A DNA stretch of 64,000 nucleotides from Phoronis australis (lineage: Eukaryota > Phoronida > Phoronidae). The first letter of the stretch is position 1, and every line of letters begins with the position of its first letter. Made by a program: the position numbers and the translations under genes. The notes below the pieces were generated by a model. It saw nothing but the letters and a program-made list of their open reading frames with translations. It had not been told where the DNA came from and searched no databases. The stretch is from contig NMRA01000246.1 in the NCBI GenBank assembly GCA_002633005.1, positions 85,873 to 149,872 of the forward strand, given 5' to 3'. This document shows, in pieces, positions 1 to 11,734 of the stretch.

Positions 1-105
1 CACATTTAAATCTTTTTTCATCCGTATAATTTTAATTACCGGGGTTAATTAATAAACTCACCATTTCCCTACGCTCTTACTGTTTTATTTTTTTGCGGCA
101 GCCAA

Positions 106-139
106 GGGGGGGGGGCCCGGGCCCCCTGGGCCCCCCCCC
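106..139. repeat. GC-only near-palindrome (G-run / C-run hairpin)
   Basis: Ten G residues lead into a short GC-only core and then a run of C residues, with no A and only one T in about 34 bases. The two sides are nearly complementary and could form a GC hairpin. It stands out sharply from the AT-rich surroundings and is probably the tail or terminus of a dispersed repeat, not a gene part. Confidence 0.6.
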
Positions 140-1167
140 TAAATCCGCCTATGATATATGTGGCTGTAATTCTCAATTTCACTCAGTTAAAGCCCTCTAT
201 AGTTATAGTTTATGGTAGATTGACTTTGAAAAGACAAGTTTACTGGAAAGTTGGCTGTCTCTTGTTTCCATTATATTGTCTTGTTGAACCCATCCTTTCG
301 GAAATTGGTCAAAATTTTTGACAGCCGGAATCATTAGCGGAGCATTTCCTGTTAAACTAAATGTCTGATGATATTGTTTGACGCAAGTTTATTTTCCTGT
401 GTGGTTGATGTCAGCTTTCTTATCCATGAGTTATCAAGCTGTAATTTTCTTTATTAATGCAAAAATCCAAATCAGTTTCAACATTGGTTTTGCTCTCGAA
501 TATTTTTAGTCCATGTGCAAATGGAAGTTGTCAAATATATCTCTCACACGTCCTTTGTGCTGCACACATTGTCACTGGGATGGTACCTTATATGTTATTA
601 GTCTGGGCCATCTGACTTTTTCGTTTTTGATTGATGAGAGCTTAAAGTTCAGATGATAATCAGTAGTTGTAGTAGTCTAAGAGAACATTTCATGTTGACT
701 GAAACGTGAAATGTGTCATGGGTTCAGCTGTTCAGGAATGCCTTGCTCTAGTTGTATCAAGTGCACCTGTCCTCATCTGCATATGCTAAGACTGATAAGA
801 TACAAGTGGTCCACATAATGACTTTGTTCTACACATTTAATCTTATTTATTAAAAGAGGTCAAATATTTGTTGCCTCCTATGATAAAAATGACTTATGGG
901 TAATATACAACAAGACAAACATCTATAAAACTATTTTAAACCCAACTTTTTGGTCGTTGCTCTTTCTCAAAAGGTCCTTTCCCATACAGTTAACTTTGCT
1001 ACTACCAAAGCTTCGACTGGTTTACCACGAAGTTAAGCGTTAGTGTTCCTCTCATCTGCTTTGCAGTTATTAGTCCTGTCCGCACAGCCTGCGCTAGAAC
1101 AACTTGCACTATTGTAACTTATCCCACTGCTAAGTGGAGCGTCCTCACACACACATATGCAATAACT

Positions 1168-1601
1168 AGAGTCCCGTTTACACATATACTTTTGGCCCGG
1201 CGTAACTGACACAGAGCAAATTGATTGGTGTCAAGCATCCGTTTCTACACACAACTCACTAACTGTGGCTAGACGGAAATTGTAGGCTGGAGAGTGGATC
1301 AGACATGCGCAGGTTTACAAATGACGGGAGTTGAAGAGACAGAGAACCCATATTTAGGTCATTACACAAACGCAGTAGAGATGATCCTTTCCGCCTTGCC
1401 CCAGTTTTGCATTTAGACACAATTTACATGGAGCAGATGTTCTAGCACAAATTGCTCTACCTCTCAAACAGGTGGAAAAGTTGTCACCGCGGTGTCACTT
1501 TTCTCCAGTTCAGTCCCGTTTACACACATACTTGAGCTGGAACAACTCTTTCCGTGTCAGCTGATCTTTGTCAACTTTTGTAGTGTAAACGGCACTTAAG
1601 G
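1168..1601. mobile_element. MITE-like element with GTTTACAC inverted ends
   Basis: The left end reads agtcccgtttacaca (from about 1170). The right end reads tagtgtaaacggcactt (from 1581), which reverse-complements to aagtgccgtttacacta. About 13 bases match across the two ends. A second internal copy of the left motif lies near 1512. The interior has repeated ggagca/aacttg-type words and no long ORF, so it is non-autonomous. The element at 29033-29482 has similar ends and internal words. The superfamily cannot be assigned from sequence alone. Confidence 0.5.
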
Positions 1602-2138
1602 TAAGGCAAAAGTTGTGACTCTGTGCGTGACAATGAATACTTAATGCAAGTACGGCCTCAAAAGAAAACCAGAGTGTATGTAAGCGCAGCTGATAATTAC
1701 TTCTTCCTTTGCCTCAGGTTTGCAGCCTCACAAGAATTAGAAGTGGCGCAAGTTCCCTAGAACAGGTTAACGTCACCTTGATAAGGTGGAGCAAGTTGTT
1801 TCAAATGGGGAAAGTTGCACTTGTTTGATAAGACGAGTCTGTGTATGAACGGCTCAATGGTTCAGCCAAGTTATCGCGAGGTGGCACTAATATGACCTTT
1901 GGTGGTTTGATCTTGCTGTTTCTGACAGTGCTTGCCATCAGAATTGACAGGGACATTTCCGTCGCAAAATGGAAACTAGAACGTCAACTTCACAAGGCAG
2001 TCAGTGGTTGCCACGTTGGAATGATGACTAGGTACTTTTAAAAACATTTAAAAATATTTGAATATTTGACTCTTGAGCAGGCTAACAGCTGGTCTAATCA
2101 AAGGCGGTATGGCGTGGAACTCCTTTTACGTACACTAC

Positions 2139-2962
2139 CAAGGTACCTAAACTACACGCTTAACAGACTGCTAAACACGGTGTCGGACGCAAAAACACAA
2201 CCCGCGTACCTGCAAACACCATTTACTGACTCACGTACTCTCAATCAGACTCACAAAATAAACCATTCACCCAAAATCAAGGTCACGGACTTACATTCAC
2301 AAAACACGGTACACGGACCGTCATACACGGTTCTCTCCGATAAATCATGTCAAATACACAGTCTTAGACTCATTGGCTTCCCAGGTAAGTAGAGCGAAAT
2401 AGGGATTATTACTACGCAGAAAGGGAATTGATCAACCTTCACGTATTTGGCAACACCTCTGCCTACAAAAACTTAGTTTGAGTACAAAAATACAATTTTA
2501 GCCAACTTTCATAGGAGGCAAATATTTCAAGTCATGCTAAAATCAATGTTCTTTTTTCACTGCGCATCAACGTAATAGTAAACAGCTCACAAACATCAAC
2601 ATCAATAAATTGTAGAACACGAGCAGTTTAAATAATGTTTATTGTTCCTAATTTACAACTATTACATCACATTAGAAACAGACATATGACCAAAATCATA
2701 TATAATCTGACGCCCATTACACATCTGTCAAAGCGGACTTCTACATTTTATCTATTAACCGTGCTTGGCGGTCCATGTACCGTGTTTCTATGTGAATGTG
2801 AGTCAATGAACGTGTATTTTGGGTGAATGAATCGTGTTTTGTGAGTCCGATCCGGTGTACGTGATTCAGTGAATGGTCTTTGCATGTATGTGAATCGGTT
2901 TTTTTGCATCCGACACCGTGCTTGGCAGTTCGTTAGCCATGTAGTTTAGCCACCTTGACTAC
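2139..2962. mobile_element. Foldback/MITE-like element with long (~190 bp) inverted arms
   Basis: The left arm (about 2139-2330) and right arm (about 2765-2962) are diverged reverse complements along most of their length. For example, the left has ctaaactacacgcttaac and the right, reverse-complemented, has ctaaactacatggctaac. Both also share cacggtgtcgga and cattcacccaaaat. The central ~430 bp is AT-rich and unrelated between the halves. Such long imperfect arms fit a foldback-type or long-TIR non-autonomous DNA transposon. No transposase ORF is visible; the ORFs over the arms are incidental. Confidence 0.65.
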
Positions 2963-3265
2963 ACGTTCAGTAATTTTTTTAATGTAAGAATCCAGCAAAT
3001 ACGTAGATAAATTGAAACAAAATGCATATGCTGCCAAATTAATAATTATTTGACAAAGTATTAACAAATATTAACCAGTCACCGCTTTCTATTGGCTAAA
3101 GCCGGCAGTGACCCCTGTTGATTATTCTTATGGCATCAAAGTTAAAGGGTTTCTGTTGTGTTGCTTCGGAGCCAGTGGGAAAGGCCTAATGGATGTGACA
3201 GACTACAGGACAAAATGAATGTCAAGGTCACTCAAGATTGTCAAATTGACTTCCCTTTTGTCCAG

Positions 3266-3600
3266 TAGTCAAGGTACCTAAACAACATGGTCAGCAGACT
3301 CATATTGTGTCATTTTATCTGTAATGAATTGTATCTGGAAGAAACCCAGCAGTTGCATTCATGAACATAGTTACTACTTTATAAACAGTGAAAATTGCCT
3401 GTCTGAGTCTTGTATTTATGCCTGGCCTCACCAACACCTCTATGTGATGGCTAGACACCATGCATAGACTCTCAAAACACAACTAACACATTTAAAAACA
3501 GCTCATCAACTCACAAACAGCTCATTGACTGCTAAGCACACGGTGAACCGTATTCGAAAGTTTAAGCATGTTTTTTGGGTTACAAACTGTGTTTTGTGTG
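3266..3600. repeat. Diverged fragment related to the 2139-2962 element
   Basis: At 3266 the sequence reads gtagtcaaggtacctaaac, matching the outer end of the inverted arms just upstream. Further on (3500-3600) there are looser matches such as gctaagcacacggtgaa. It is probably a degraded second copy of the same family. The right boundary is not defined. Confidence 0.4.
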
Positions 3601-4769
3601 TTTTGCGCCATGATTATCAGTCTTGGAGCCTTGTTTGTGTGTTCGTGATGGATTTACTGGACTCTGGAACGTTGTTTCTACTACCTGAATTAATACGCCC
3701 TTGTTAGTTTTTGTAAACTTGATTTTGCCAAACAGAGAGTTGCTGCATTTATTTGTTAATGAAGTGTAATTTACTTTGTGTTGTTCTGTTTTGCTTGTGG
3801 TTTTGCTTGGGGCTATCTATTTGGATTTAAACACAAATGTATTTTCCAACATCTTTGACTTTTGTGGTTTTTTTTGAAAAGAATCGGAGGACTCTTTATC
3901 TTGTTCACTTTAACCTTCTTATAATGGTGTTTCACCTGCGCAAGATGGTCTGAGGCTCCTTCCGCTCCTTCATTTAACTTTAAATATACCACAGGCAGCT
4001 TTCCGCTCAATTTACTCCAACTAGTCCAATTGAAGAAATTGACTTTGCTAGGTTATACAGGCAGCAGTGTAGTTTCCTGTTTTGTCTTCCATGCCACTTT
4101 TATGAAAAAGTTACATTTTCTAGGATAGGTAGAGTTGGTTTCAAGATTTTTAAGTGAAGGTTGAAAAGGTAAGTTTCTCGTTCATTAGTTTTAGAATGCG
4201 AGACTGGGCATCAGTGTGCATTTTTGTCTTAGAAGAAATCAAACACTCCAGGAACTGTAAAACTGATGATCACTGGTCTGGTTTAGAGTTAGCTATTAGT
4301 CCTGACAATATGCACAATTTGGACAGTGGAAAAGATTGCGTTCTCAGAGCAATAATCACTTACAGAGGTCCTCAATTTTGAAAACCAGTTTGGTGTCTGT
4401 TGTTTAATGGCAAGAAGAAACTAGTTTTCAAAATACGATGGTGGGGCCACTGTTAGTGATTGTTGTCTGACAAAATCAAGGTGCCAAGATTCAAAGGAAA
4501 GTGATTGTCATTTCACAGTAACCTGAGCTTATGACATGCTTAAGCTTCATGTCTGATATTGATGGTGAATGAATAACTGAACAAATCTGTCAATAGCATG
4601 GTCAGATAGTAACAGATAGAGTCATGTTAGGCTGTCCTGGACATGTATGTTGATTGAACCATGACACCACACCTGTAATGCCCAGTATTTAGATCTAGTA
4701 GGCCCAGTCCATTTTTGTGTTCGTTACTGGTCAAGAATTGAAAGTTATTTTAGTGTCATGACTTGTTGA

Positions 4770-5180
4770 CACAGTGTTGTCTGTAGGTGAGACCGAGACA
4801 CGTCTGTTGAAAGGGCCCGCATTCCTGGCACCCTCTCCGTTACCTGTACATTCCCACAGTCAATCATCACCACCGCCGGCCATTGTCCAACCTGTCAAAG
4901 TGATCCTTGTTGCCGCGCCTGATATGAAACACTGGGCCACCGAAATAACACTTCTTTGCATGGTGGGGTTGTGTTTAAAAATAAGCATCGCTTTTGTCGG
5001 CCAGGCCTTGAACCGTTGGTGCAATTTATAAGCCATCCATTTGACAGTGATTATTATTATAATGTGTAATATGGGCCTTGATAGGGGGTATTATCTATCT
5101 GGCGCTGTCTTTGTTGGTTAATAATGCGTTAACAGCGCTGTAATGGGAGAAAAATGAGTCTAATGTAGCGAGGCTAAAGG
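4770..5180. promoter_or_regulatory. Possible conserved non-coding/enhancer-like block
   Basis: This intronic or upstream block is richer in GC and more complex in word content than its surroundings. It contains short words resembling known factor sites: ttcccac (Su(H)-like), tcaaag (TCF-like), ctttgtt (Sox-like), and gttaataatgcgttaac, a near-palindrome. An ORF crosses 4774-5031, but it has no recognisable domain and no convincing splice structure. Short motifs occur by chance, so this is inference only. Confidence 0.15.
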
Positions 5181-7968
5181 TGACAACAAATAGAATGTTG
5201 TGAATGAAAATATGCCATGTAGGCTTTGACCCCTAGCCTCATGGTGAATTTGATTGTTTTACTTATGTGATATGTTTTGATTAAATATCAGTGCTAGTAG
5301 AGTTGATGTTATACTCACATATTCACCTGTTCTCCTTGTTATAATCTGCAACACTTGTAACTATAAACTCATTTGAAATCTGTTGTGATTGTTCCAGTTA
5401 GGTTTATTTTGGAGTATTTCACCAATTTGTTCCAAGATAACATCATAATTATGTATGTCACAAATGTGATGCAACAAGGTCACGTTAAGTGCTTGTGCAC
5501 TGACAGGTATATACATTCTTGCGCGCCACAGCGCTACCTCTTGGTTGAAAAAATTATGAAAGTTGCCTGAGGCCCTGTACAGTTGTCATCAATTTTGGGG
5601 GATCTCATTTTCTTTGATAGTGGAGTCACTGGAGTAGTCACTTAATGGACTACTGATGCAGTCATATTAAAGTCTTGTTTTGTTGTCTATGTTTCTTACA
5701 TTAGTGAGTTGATTAATTGCTCATTTCTGGTTTGCTCATTAAGTTGTCAATGACCCTGACCTTTGTGAAGCATGTCTACTATGTGTGTCTGGGTATCTGT
5801 AATTCCAAAATGTTTTTGATTTTTTAGTTGAAAATTTGTTTTACAGTCCCGCTGTTCCAAAAATGTCTGCACTTCAAACTATCCTTTGGTGGTATATCTC
5901 ATCTCATGTTAGGGTTTATGTTTTCAGAGTCCTACCCGACTGTGAATTCAAACACGATGCAAAATTGTGCAGCATGTTTTCGTATCATAATCTACTTTTG
6001 TGTTAATTCACAGAAATCACAAAAAAAAATTTAGACATGATTTTCATTTACGGACCGTGTCACTATCTTTTTCATTTGTAATGACAGAAAAAACGAGGCT
6101 TTTCAAATAGGGGTAAGAGCTTTTCAAACATGGGTCAAGATTTTCAAACCCGGTGCAAATGATTTTTGTGCTCATCAGTCACTACTTTATATGATACAGC
6201 TATTTGGAGCTTAATGAGAGAAGGCTTTATCATCACTTTGCTGTGAGCTTGATAATTCTGCCTTGTTGATTGNGACTGGGGGAAGTTGAGGGAGTGGATG
6301 GGTGATTGACAGTAAAGAATGACATCAGCTTTCACCTGGGCTGGCTAGATTTGATTGGATATGTTGCCTTACGTAACAGGCTATGTTCCACATCCTGGAG
6401 CTTTAAGTACTTAGGATGTATTGCCAATGTGTCTGGATATTCTCTCTCTGATATTTGTGATGAAATTTGCTGAGTACCATTTTGCATTAATAAGAGAACT
6501 TCCCCTTGTTTAGCGGTATTTGATACAATAGTACACCTCCACTATAGAGCAAGTTATCTTAAGGCTTGTAGGGGGGAATCTTGTTCGTGGAACTGTATAC
6601 CTGATAACAGGCTATCTAAAATTGTGTAGGTAGGGGACCCCAAGAGGTCGAAATGTCATTGCCTGTTGTGAACTGTATATGTGGCTGTTAACCAATACAA
6701 ATATACAATGGATAAAGGTCAATCCTTCTCTCTACCCTCTGTTATATTTTATGATGTACTTAATTTATATCATGGAGCATTGTGTAAACAAGAAAACCTA
6801 CCTATTTGCTTTCAGTATGGTAAAATCTTACAAATATAGGGCACAACATGGCCCACTGATGATATTTTACGGTATTTTCTACACCACAGGCATCTATCTG
6901 AAAATGTTTTGAGAAATTATGGGTTTTCGCAACAATGTTTGAAGCCCTTAAAAATGATAAATGTCAATTTTAGCAATTATTTTTTTTCAAAATTGGTGAG
7001 CTTTTATTGTGCCAAATTACAAATATCCGTCATTTTTAAAAAGATTTCCAATCAAGGGCGATCACGGATTACATAGATCTCTCCTTAGTCCTGGAGGTAA
7101 GAAAGCGTGTTGTTTTCATTGACCAATTTGAAATGTCAGGCACATTTTCACACGTTATATCAAAACCATCGAGATATATGGCCGTGGAAATATCCCTATT
7201 TCAACCATTTAAAAGTGCCATAATTGAAATGTATTTTCAAGAAAGGGGATTCTGTTTCGTTCAGAATTAATCCAACGTACTTGCTTTATTCAGTTGCTGT
7301 GCAGTTTTTGTCTTTGATTGATGTTGGGAAGGCGACGTACTCAACATCACGCAATCCACGGATATTGTCAAGTTGTTGCAGCATACAGCACTGCAGTAAT
7401 ATTTTTTGGCATTGGAATGACTACTAGAGTAAAGTAGCTGAGAAAAATTTTTGAAAAATCAGAAAACAACAAAGAACATGTGGAACTCCAATGGCGCGAA
7501 AACGCCAGACTAAAAAGTGCTTGATGAATATTGCGGCTTTGTGGGTAAATACAGCGAGATTCAGGTGTCGTTGTGTAATCTGTTATAGCCCTATTCGTTG
7601 CTACATCCCTGTACACATTTACTGAATTCTTTGTGCTTCGTTCAAGAAACTAGGCTACATGATATGAAGACTTACATGTGACACAGACAAAATGTTAATC
7701 ACTGTTCCACATAACTGGCATGTGGATGAGTCCTAAGAGAGAATATTGGTACCTGTTCACCTTGGTTGACTGACAGTTTGTTGGAAAGATACCTTTAACT
7801 TTTGATTCCAGAAATAGACACACGATATTTGAGAAATGTCAGCGATAATGAAGTTGTTTCCCTGGTCTAATCAGACACAGGAGCGAGACTAATGGTCTAA
7901 TACTAGGTGCAAACGTTTTGTATTTCTCACCTGTTGTGTAGCACCTGAAGTGAGCCTTTGTAGAACCA

Positions 7969-7982
7969 GCGCCATCTTCAGG
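7969..7982 (-). promoter_or_regulatory. CTCF-like motif (weak)
   Basis: On the minus strand this reads CCTGAAGATGGCGC, matching 12 of 14 positions of the metazoan CTCF core CCASYAGRKGGCRC. Motif evidence only. Confidence 0.12.
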
Positions 7983-8373
7983 TGCTCTGTGTGGCTGCAA
8001 TCTGAGCCTGCCCATGTAATGTCACCCAACGCAATTTCTGATAAATTGTTCTCGTTCAATGGCTCAATGTAAATTTACTTAAATTATTGTATAAGCACTA
8101 ATAATTTCCTTGAAGAACTTTATTTGTTAACAATTGTTTCATACATTTTGCTCTTGAATGAACTGTTGGTTGTATTGTAGTTGGGACTTTGCCAAGACAG
8201 TGCAAAATAGGTGTTTTCACTTTTTGAAAATTGATCACAGATTCATGCAAGTATCCCAGGATGCTTTGCATTTGTCTAATGCTTTGTAAAGTTGTGAAAA
8301 ATTCAGTTGATGATTGACATGGTATTCGCCATTTGAAGGAATCAGTACCACTATGTCTCTGCTGTTATTACAG

Positions 8374-8471
8374 GATGTCTGCCCTCCACCAGGCGGCACT
8401 GCAGGGCAATACAGACATTGTACAAATGCTTCTAGAGAATGGGTCCTCTGTTGACATCCGTGATAACAAAG
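8374..8471 (+). CDS. CASKIN: Caskin exon A: ankyrin repeat 1
   Basis: The exon encodes [20 protein letters not shown] and continues through a VDIRDNK end, a full ankyrin repeat with the ALH..A..G hallmark. It corresponds to ankyrin repeat 1 of vertebrate Caskin (FSALHHAAL...VDIKD). The acceptor is ctgttattacag and the donor gtatga. The exon starts with one base that completes a codon and ends after the first base of a glycine codon. The ATG at 8375 is therefore internal, and earlier exon(s) are missing. Caskins are neuronal CASK-binding scaffolds in vertebrates; a role in this organism is inferred by homology. Confidence 0.88.
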
Positions 8472-9383
8472 GTATGAGGTGGACACCTGGGGACTTTGTA
8501 TAATTTACAATAACTATAAAATTGTAGATTGTATGTTTTTTAATGTGCTTTGACCTTTAGAGTATTCTGTAAGTAGGTACTGAAGCACATGTGCCATAAT
8601 TGTCAATTTTTTTCAAAAGCAAACTGTTTGTAAACTCAAGTGTTTCATATACAGGCGCTTAAGCTTAAGTTTCGCTTTTAGGTCCAGGTACAAGCATATG
8701 ATCTGCTGTGGTTACAGGCACGCGCATGTCCTTGACAAAAGTGCCAAACATTTTTATAGAATTTTTCTGAGATTATATTTTGTTCCGTTAGGCTCACGTG
8801 TGACCATATGTTAATTAGCTGATCTCGATTTACGAGCTTTTATTGATTAGTAGATACTATGTAACATCAGGACAACCAATCAACTGTTAAGAGTGAAAAG
8901 TCATCACATATTGTGATGTAATGCCTGTATTATTGTGGCAGAAGTAAACCCAATTAAAAGGATATAATTCAAAATTGGCAAGAAAAGATATTTTCTGAGA
9001 TCAGCTTCAGCGTGGAATCAAACCTGCAACTTGGGATCACAGACAAACTCTCTGCAGGCGAAACTGAATCCCACTCTCTTAATGGTACAGTATCTTAAGT
9101 GTATTTAATTTGTAAAGGCACTAGCCTCGATTTCAGCGAATGTCTGGCAGACAACGGGGAGAATTTGCGATTTGTAATGCAACCACTAAAACACAAGAAA
9201 TATTCTTGTTTAATGACTCTGGTCAAAGTTAATGACTTAAAAAATCTATCCCATCCAACAATGATTTCAGAAATGCATTTTTGCCTTGAAGACGATAATA
9301 TCTCTGTAATCACTCACTTAACACTTGATATGGTCTCCTATTGCTATTTTTCTCTTATGACGTGATGTATCTTTACTCTTCAG
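8472..9383 (+). other. Intron A-B
   Basis: Short intron, about 0.9 kb, with a GT donor and a cttcag acceptor. It contains most of the first copy of a SINE-like repeat (9011-9290) and no other feature I can support. Confidence 0.8.
9011..9290 (-). repeat. SINE-like repeat, copy 1
   Basis: A minus-strand tRNA-like B-box (ggtttgattcc, complement of 9013-9023) is followed on the + strand by a body that recurs near 30664 and 34891. Shared words are cttgatttcag-type, gacagacaac-type and cgatttgtaat. The tRNA-like portion is too degraded to be a functional tRNA. The body ORF (9099-9365) is an accident of the repeat. Orientation is uncertain, because the tRNA-like part reads opposite to its expected place at the head of a SINE. 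Confidence 0.5.
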
Positions 9384-9529
9384 GTATGCGTCCTTTGCAC
9401 TATGCCTCGTGGCAGGGCAAGCCCAACCCTGTCGACTTACTTCTCCAGTGGCACTCATCGACTAACGAGCCGGCCAACAATGGCGAGACGCCGTTACATC
9501 TGGCCTGCCAGCACGGACATATTGTTGTG
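9384..9529 (+). CDS. CASKIN: Caskin exon B: ankyrin repeat 2 and first half of 3
   Basis: The exon encodes GMRPLHYASWQGKPNPVDLL, very close to vertebrate Caskin ankyrin repeat 2 (GMRPLHYAAWQG). It ends in GETPLHLACQHGHIVV, the first part of repeat 3. It enters in phase 1 from exon A, joining the split glycine codon, and leaves in phase 0. The acceptor is ctcttcag and the donor gtgagt. The conserved GMRPLHYA block is the strongest single identifier of the gene family in this window. About 49 residues. Confidence 0.93.
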
Positions 9530-11207
9530 GTGAGTACACAACTTCATCACAGTAGGTTATCACCATTTGGTTTTTGAACAATGCCGAGTTTCCAGTAGAA
9601 GCCAGTGGCTACTAAAAGTTGATAGATGCCGGGAGTACTCCCATCAAAGAGGTATACTGGATGTGCCTCTCAGAAGGTTGACTTTTAGACACCAGGGTGT
9701 GCCATGAGTGTTTGGATTTCATTGACTCTCAAACAGTTTGGGGGATGTTTGCAAAGGATACTTGCAGCAAAAAGTTGACCAGCAACTGAATAAGTGTATT
9801 GCACGTAATGTTTAACCTTTACAGGGTGCAGAAACTGTTCAAAATCATGGCTAAAGCAAGATGCACACCAAAATTAATCAGATGGAATAAATACTGTTTG
9901 CCAAATCCAACCAAATTGATGGTGAATAGTGCCAGTACTTAGTGGTCATGATGCGTTATTCCCTGTCATTTTATCCACTTATTTTAAATGTGAACTGAAT
10001 CTATGTGAGTGAGGACATTGGGTTGCTGGTCCACCCTCATTTGCACTGCGCTGAAGAAAAGTGCCAGAATTTGTTTGGGTCCCAATGAAAAGTAGGTGCT
10101 GTGAATAGACATAAAAGTTAACCCAGTTATCAATAACTAGTTTCCTTTCTTATGTTTATAATCTCTCCAAACAACTTGGTGGACAGAGTTTGTTAAATGT
10201 CCACTGTTTGATTGATGAAGCCTGTAGACAAGGTCATGTTAAAATTGGGGGTTTGGAGGGAGTGCAGACATTGGTAAAAATAAACAGGAAAAACCTGAAA
10301 AACATTGTGTTTAGAAGCTGTTAAGAGTTGTGTTGATAGACACTTGGTGAATGCTTTAATGATTATGGTCTGTTAAACGTTTCTTTGACTTTTCTGTAAT
10401 GTCTTCAGTTTTTGAGTGATTCAAAACACAATCATAGCATGTCTAGATTCCTTATGAAAGCATTGCTTAACACTAACATTTGTTTGATTTCCAGTTTGTT
10501 GAAATTATTTTCTGAAGAATAGACTAGTGTATTGTCTGTTCAAATTCACTGGGCTTACTCTTATTCTGACCTTTTGATGTGAATTGGTGATTTTCATCCA
10601 TGTGCCACATAAACAGTTTTTTCTTATAGGCTGTCTTATCTAAATTGCCTAGTCTGTTTGTCAATGTAGCTTACACATATATCTAAACTTAGGTCTTTGT
10701 CAAGAACTGTTTGACAGAGTTGTCTGTGCATCCTGTACTTGTTGCTAAATTAAAATCCTCAGTTTACTAAATTACAAAACATTGTTTGTGACTGTAAGGC
10801 TTGCAAACCAAATATATACAATTTTTGACCTTGAGTGATAGTTATATCCAGACCTTGAGGACTAAGTGCACTTTAAAATCTATCTTTTTATCAAAAGTTT
10901 AAGTTAAGGCATTTGAAAAGATATCTACCTAACATTTTGCTGTTTTATTGTTATTAGAAATTATTCAGTGTTACATAGTTGAAACATGGTTGTGGCATCC
11001 ATTAACTTCATGGCAATTTCACTGTTGGTCATTGTTGACATCAGAAGTTTTAAAACAATCGCATCTAATTATTACATTAGTCCAATCTGTAATGATTTTG
11101 TAATAATCCCAAGCTTGCTAGGTGTTGATAAAACAAAAATCGGCAGAGCTTTCATGTTACCAGAATTTCTTTTTCCCAAAATGATTAATGTGGTTGGTAA
11201 GCTGTGT

Positions 11208-11734
11208 TCTAAAGTCGCTTTCCCGTTAGAGGCAAAACTCCACTTTCACCGAAGTTTCGGTAAGTGGGAAAGGTTAACTCCTGATAGTTAATCTGCAAGC
11301 AATAATTTCGCTAAAAATAGTAGGATTTAAAACTGAAACTTCAGTGTAGTGGGAAAGATCAGATCGAAACTTCGCTGAAGTTGTCGGTAGTTATAGCGGC
11401 AACAACATACGATCATACGAGATTGGCAAAACGTGTTTTTTGTTATTGTAGCATAGCCGACGTCCTCTCAATAGAAACCCGTAAATAAATAAAAGGAAGC
11501 ACATCTGATGAAGAACGACACTGATTATAAACACTCGTGAGTGGTAGGAGCACACTTTTCAGTTAGCCTCAAACCTACCACTCTATATTCGTTTGAAAGT
11601 ACGATGGAACTGCGCGTTATCTAGTATATTAGTAATAATCTTGATATTGCTATCTAGACGGAAAGGTAAACAAAGTTTTGGCGAAGCTTCGGTAATTAAA
11701 CTGAAGTTCCCTTAATGGGAAAGTGAACTACCGG
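11208..11734. mobile_element. MITE-like element with CTTTCCC inverted ends
   Basis: The left end (11208-11275) has gtcgctttcccgtta and later caccgaagtttcggtaa. The right end (about 11680-11734) has gcgaagcttcggtaatt and then taatgggaaagtgaacta. Reverse-complemented, these give taGttcactttcccatta and aattaccgaagcttcgc, mirroring the left end. A further internal segment near 11345 repeats the cttcag...gggaaag words. No transposase is visible. It is likely a non-autonomous DNA element; exact ends and target-site duplication are unresolved. Confidence 0.5.

Larger units (their letters stand above)
1..8373. other. 5' flank or intron upstream of first visible Caskin exon
   Basis: No exon can be supported here. 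The first visible Caskin exon begins mid-codon, so this stretch is probably intron, with the N-terminal exon(s) either outside the window or unrecognised. I looked for a segment resembling the basic N-terminal part of Caskin that precedes ankyrin repeat 1 and found none. The stretch holds a GC palindrome near 106, two inverted-repeat elements (1168-1601 and 2139-2962), a related fragment near 3266, a possible regulatory block near 4770-5180 and a single ambiguous base at 6273. The rest is unremarkable AT-rich sequence. Confidence 0.6.

Noticed and set aside
4774-5031. 85-codon ORF as the missing first Caskin exon
   Set aside because: No similarity to the Caskin N-terminus, no donor in a compatible phase recognised, and no ATG (the start is non-ATG).
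9099-9365. 88-codon ORF just before exon B
   Set aside because: It covers the body of a three-copy repeat; exon B begins at 9384 with a proper acceptor and a different frame context.
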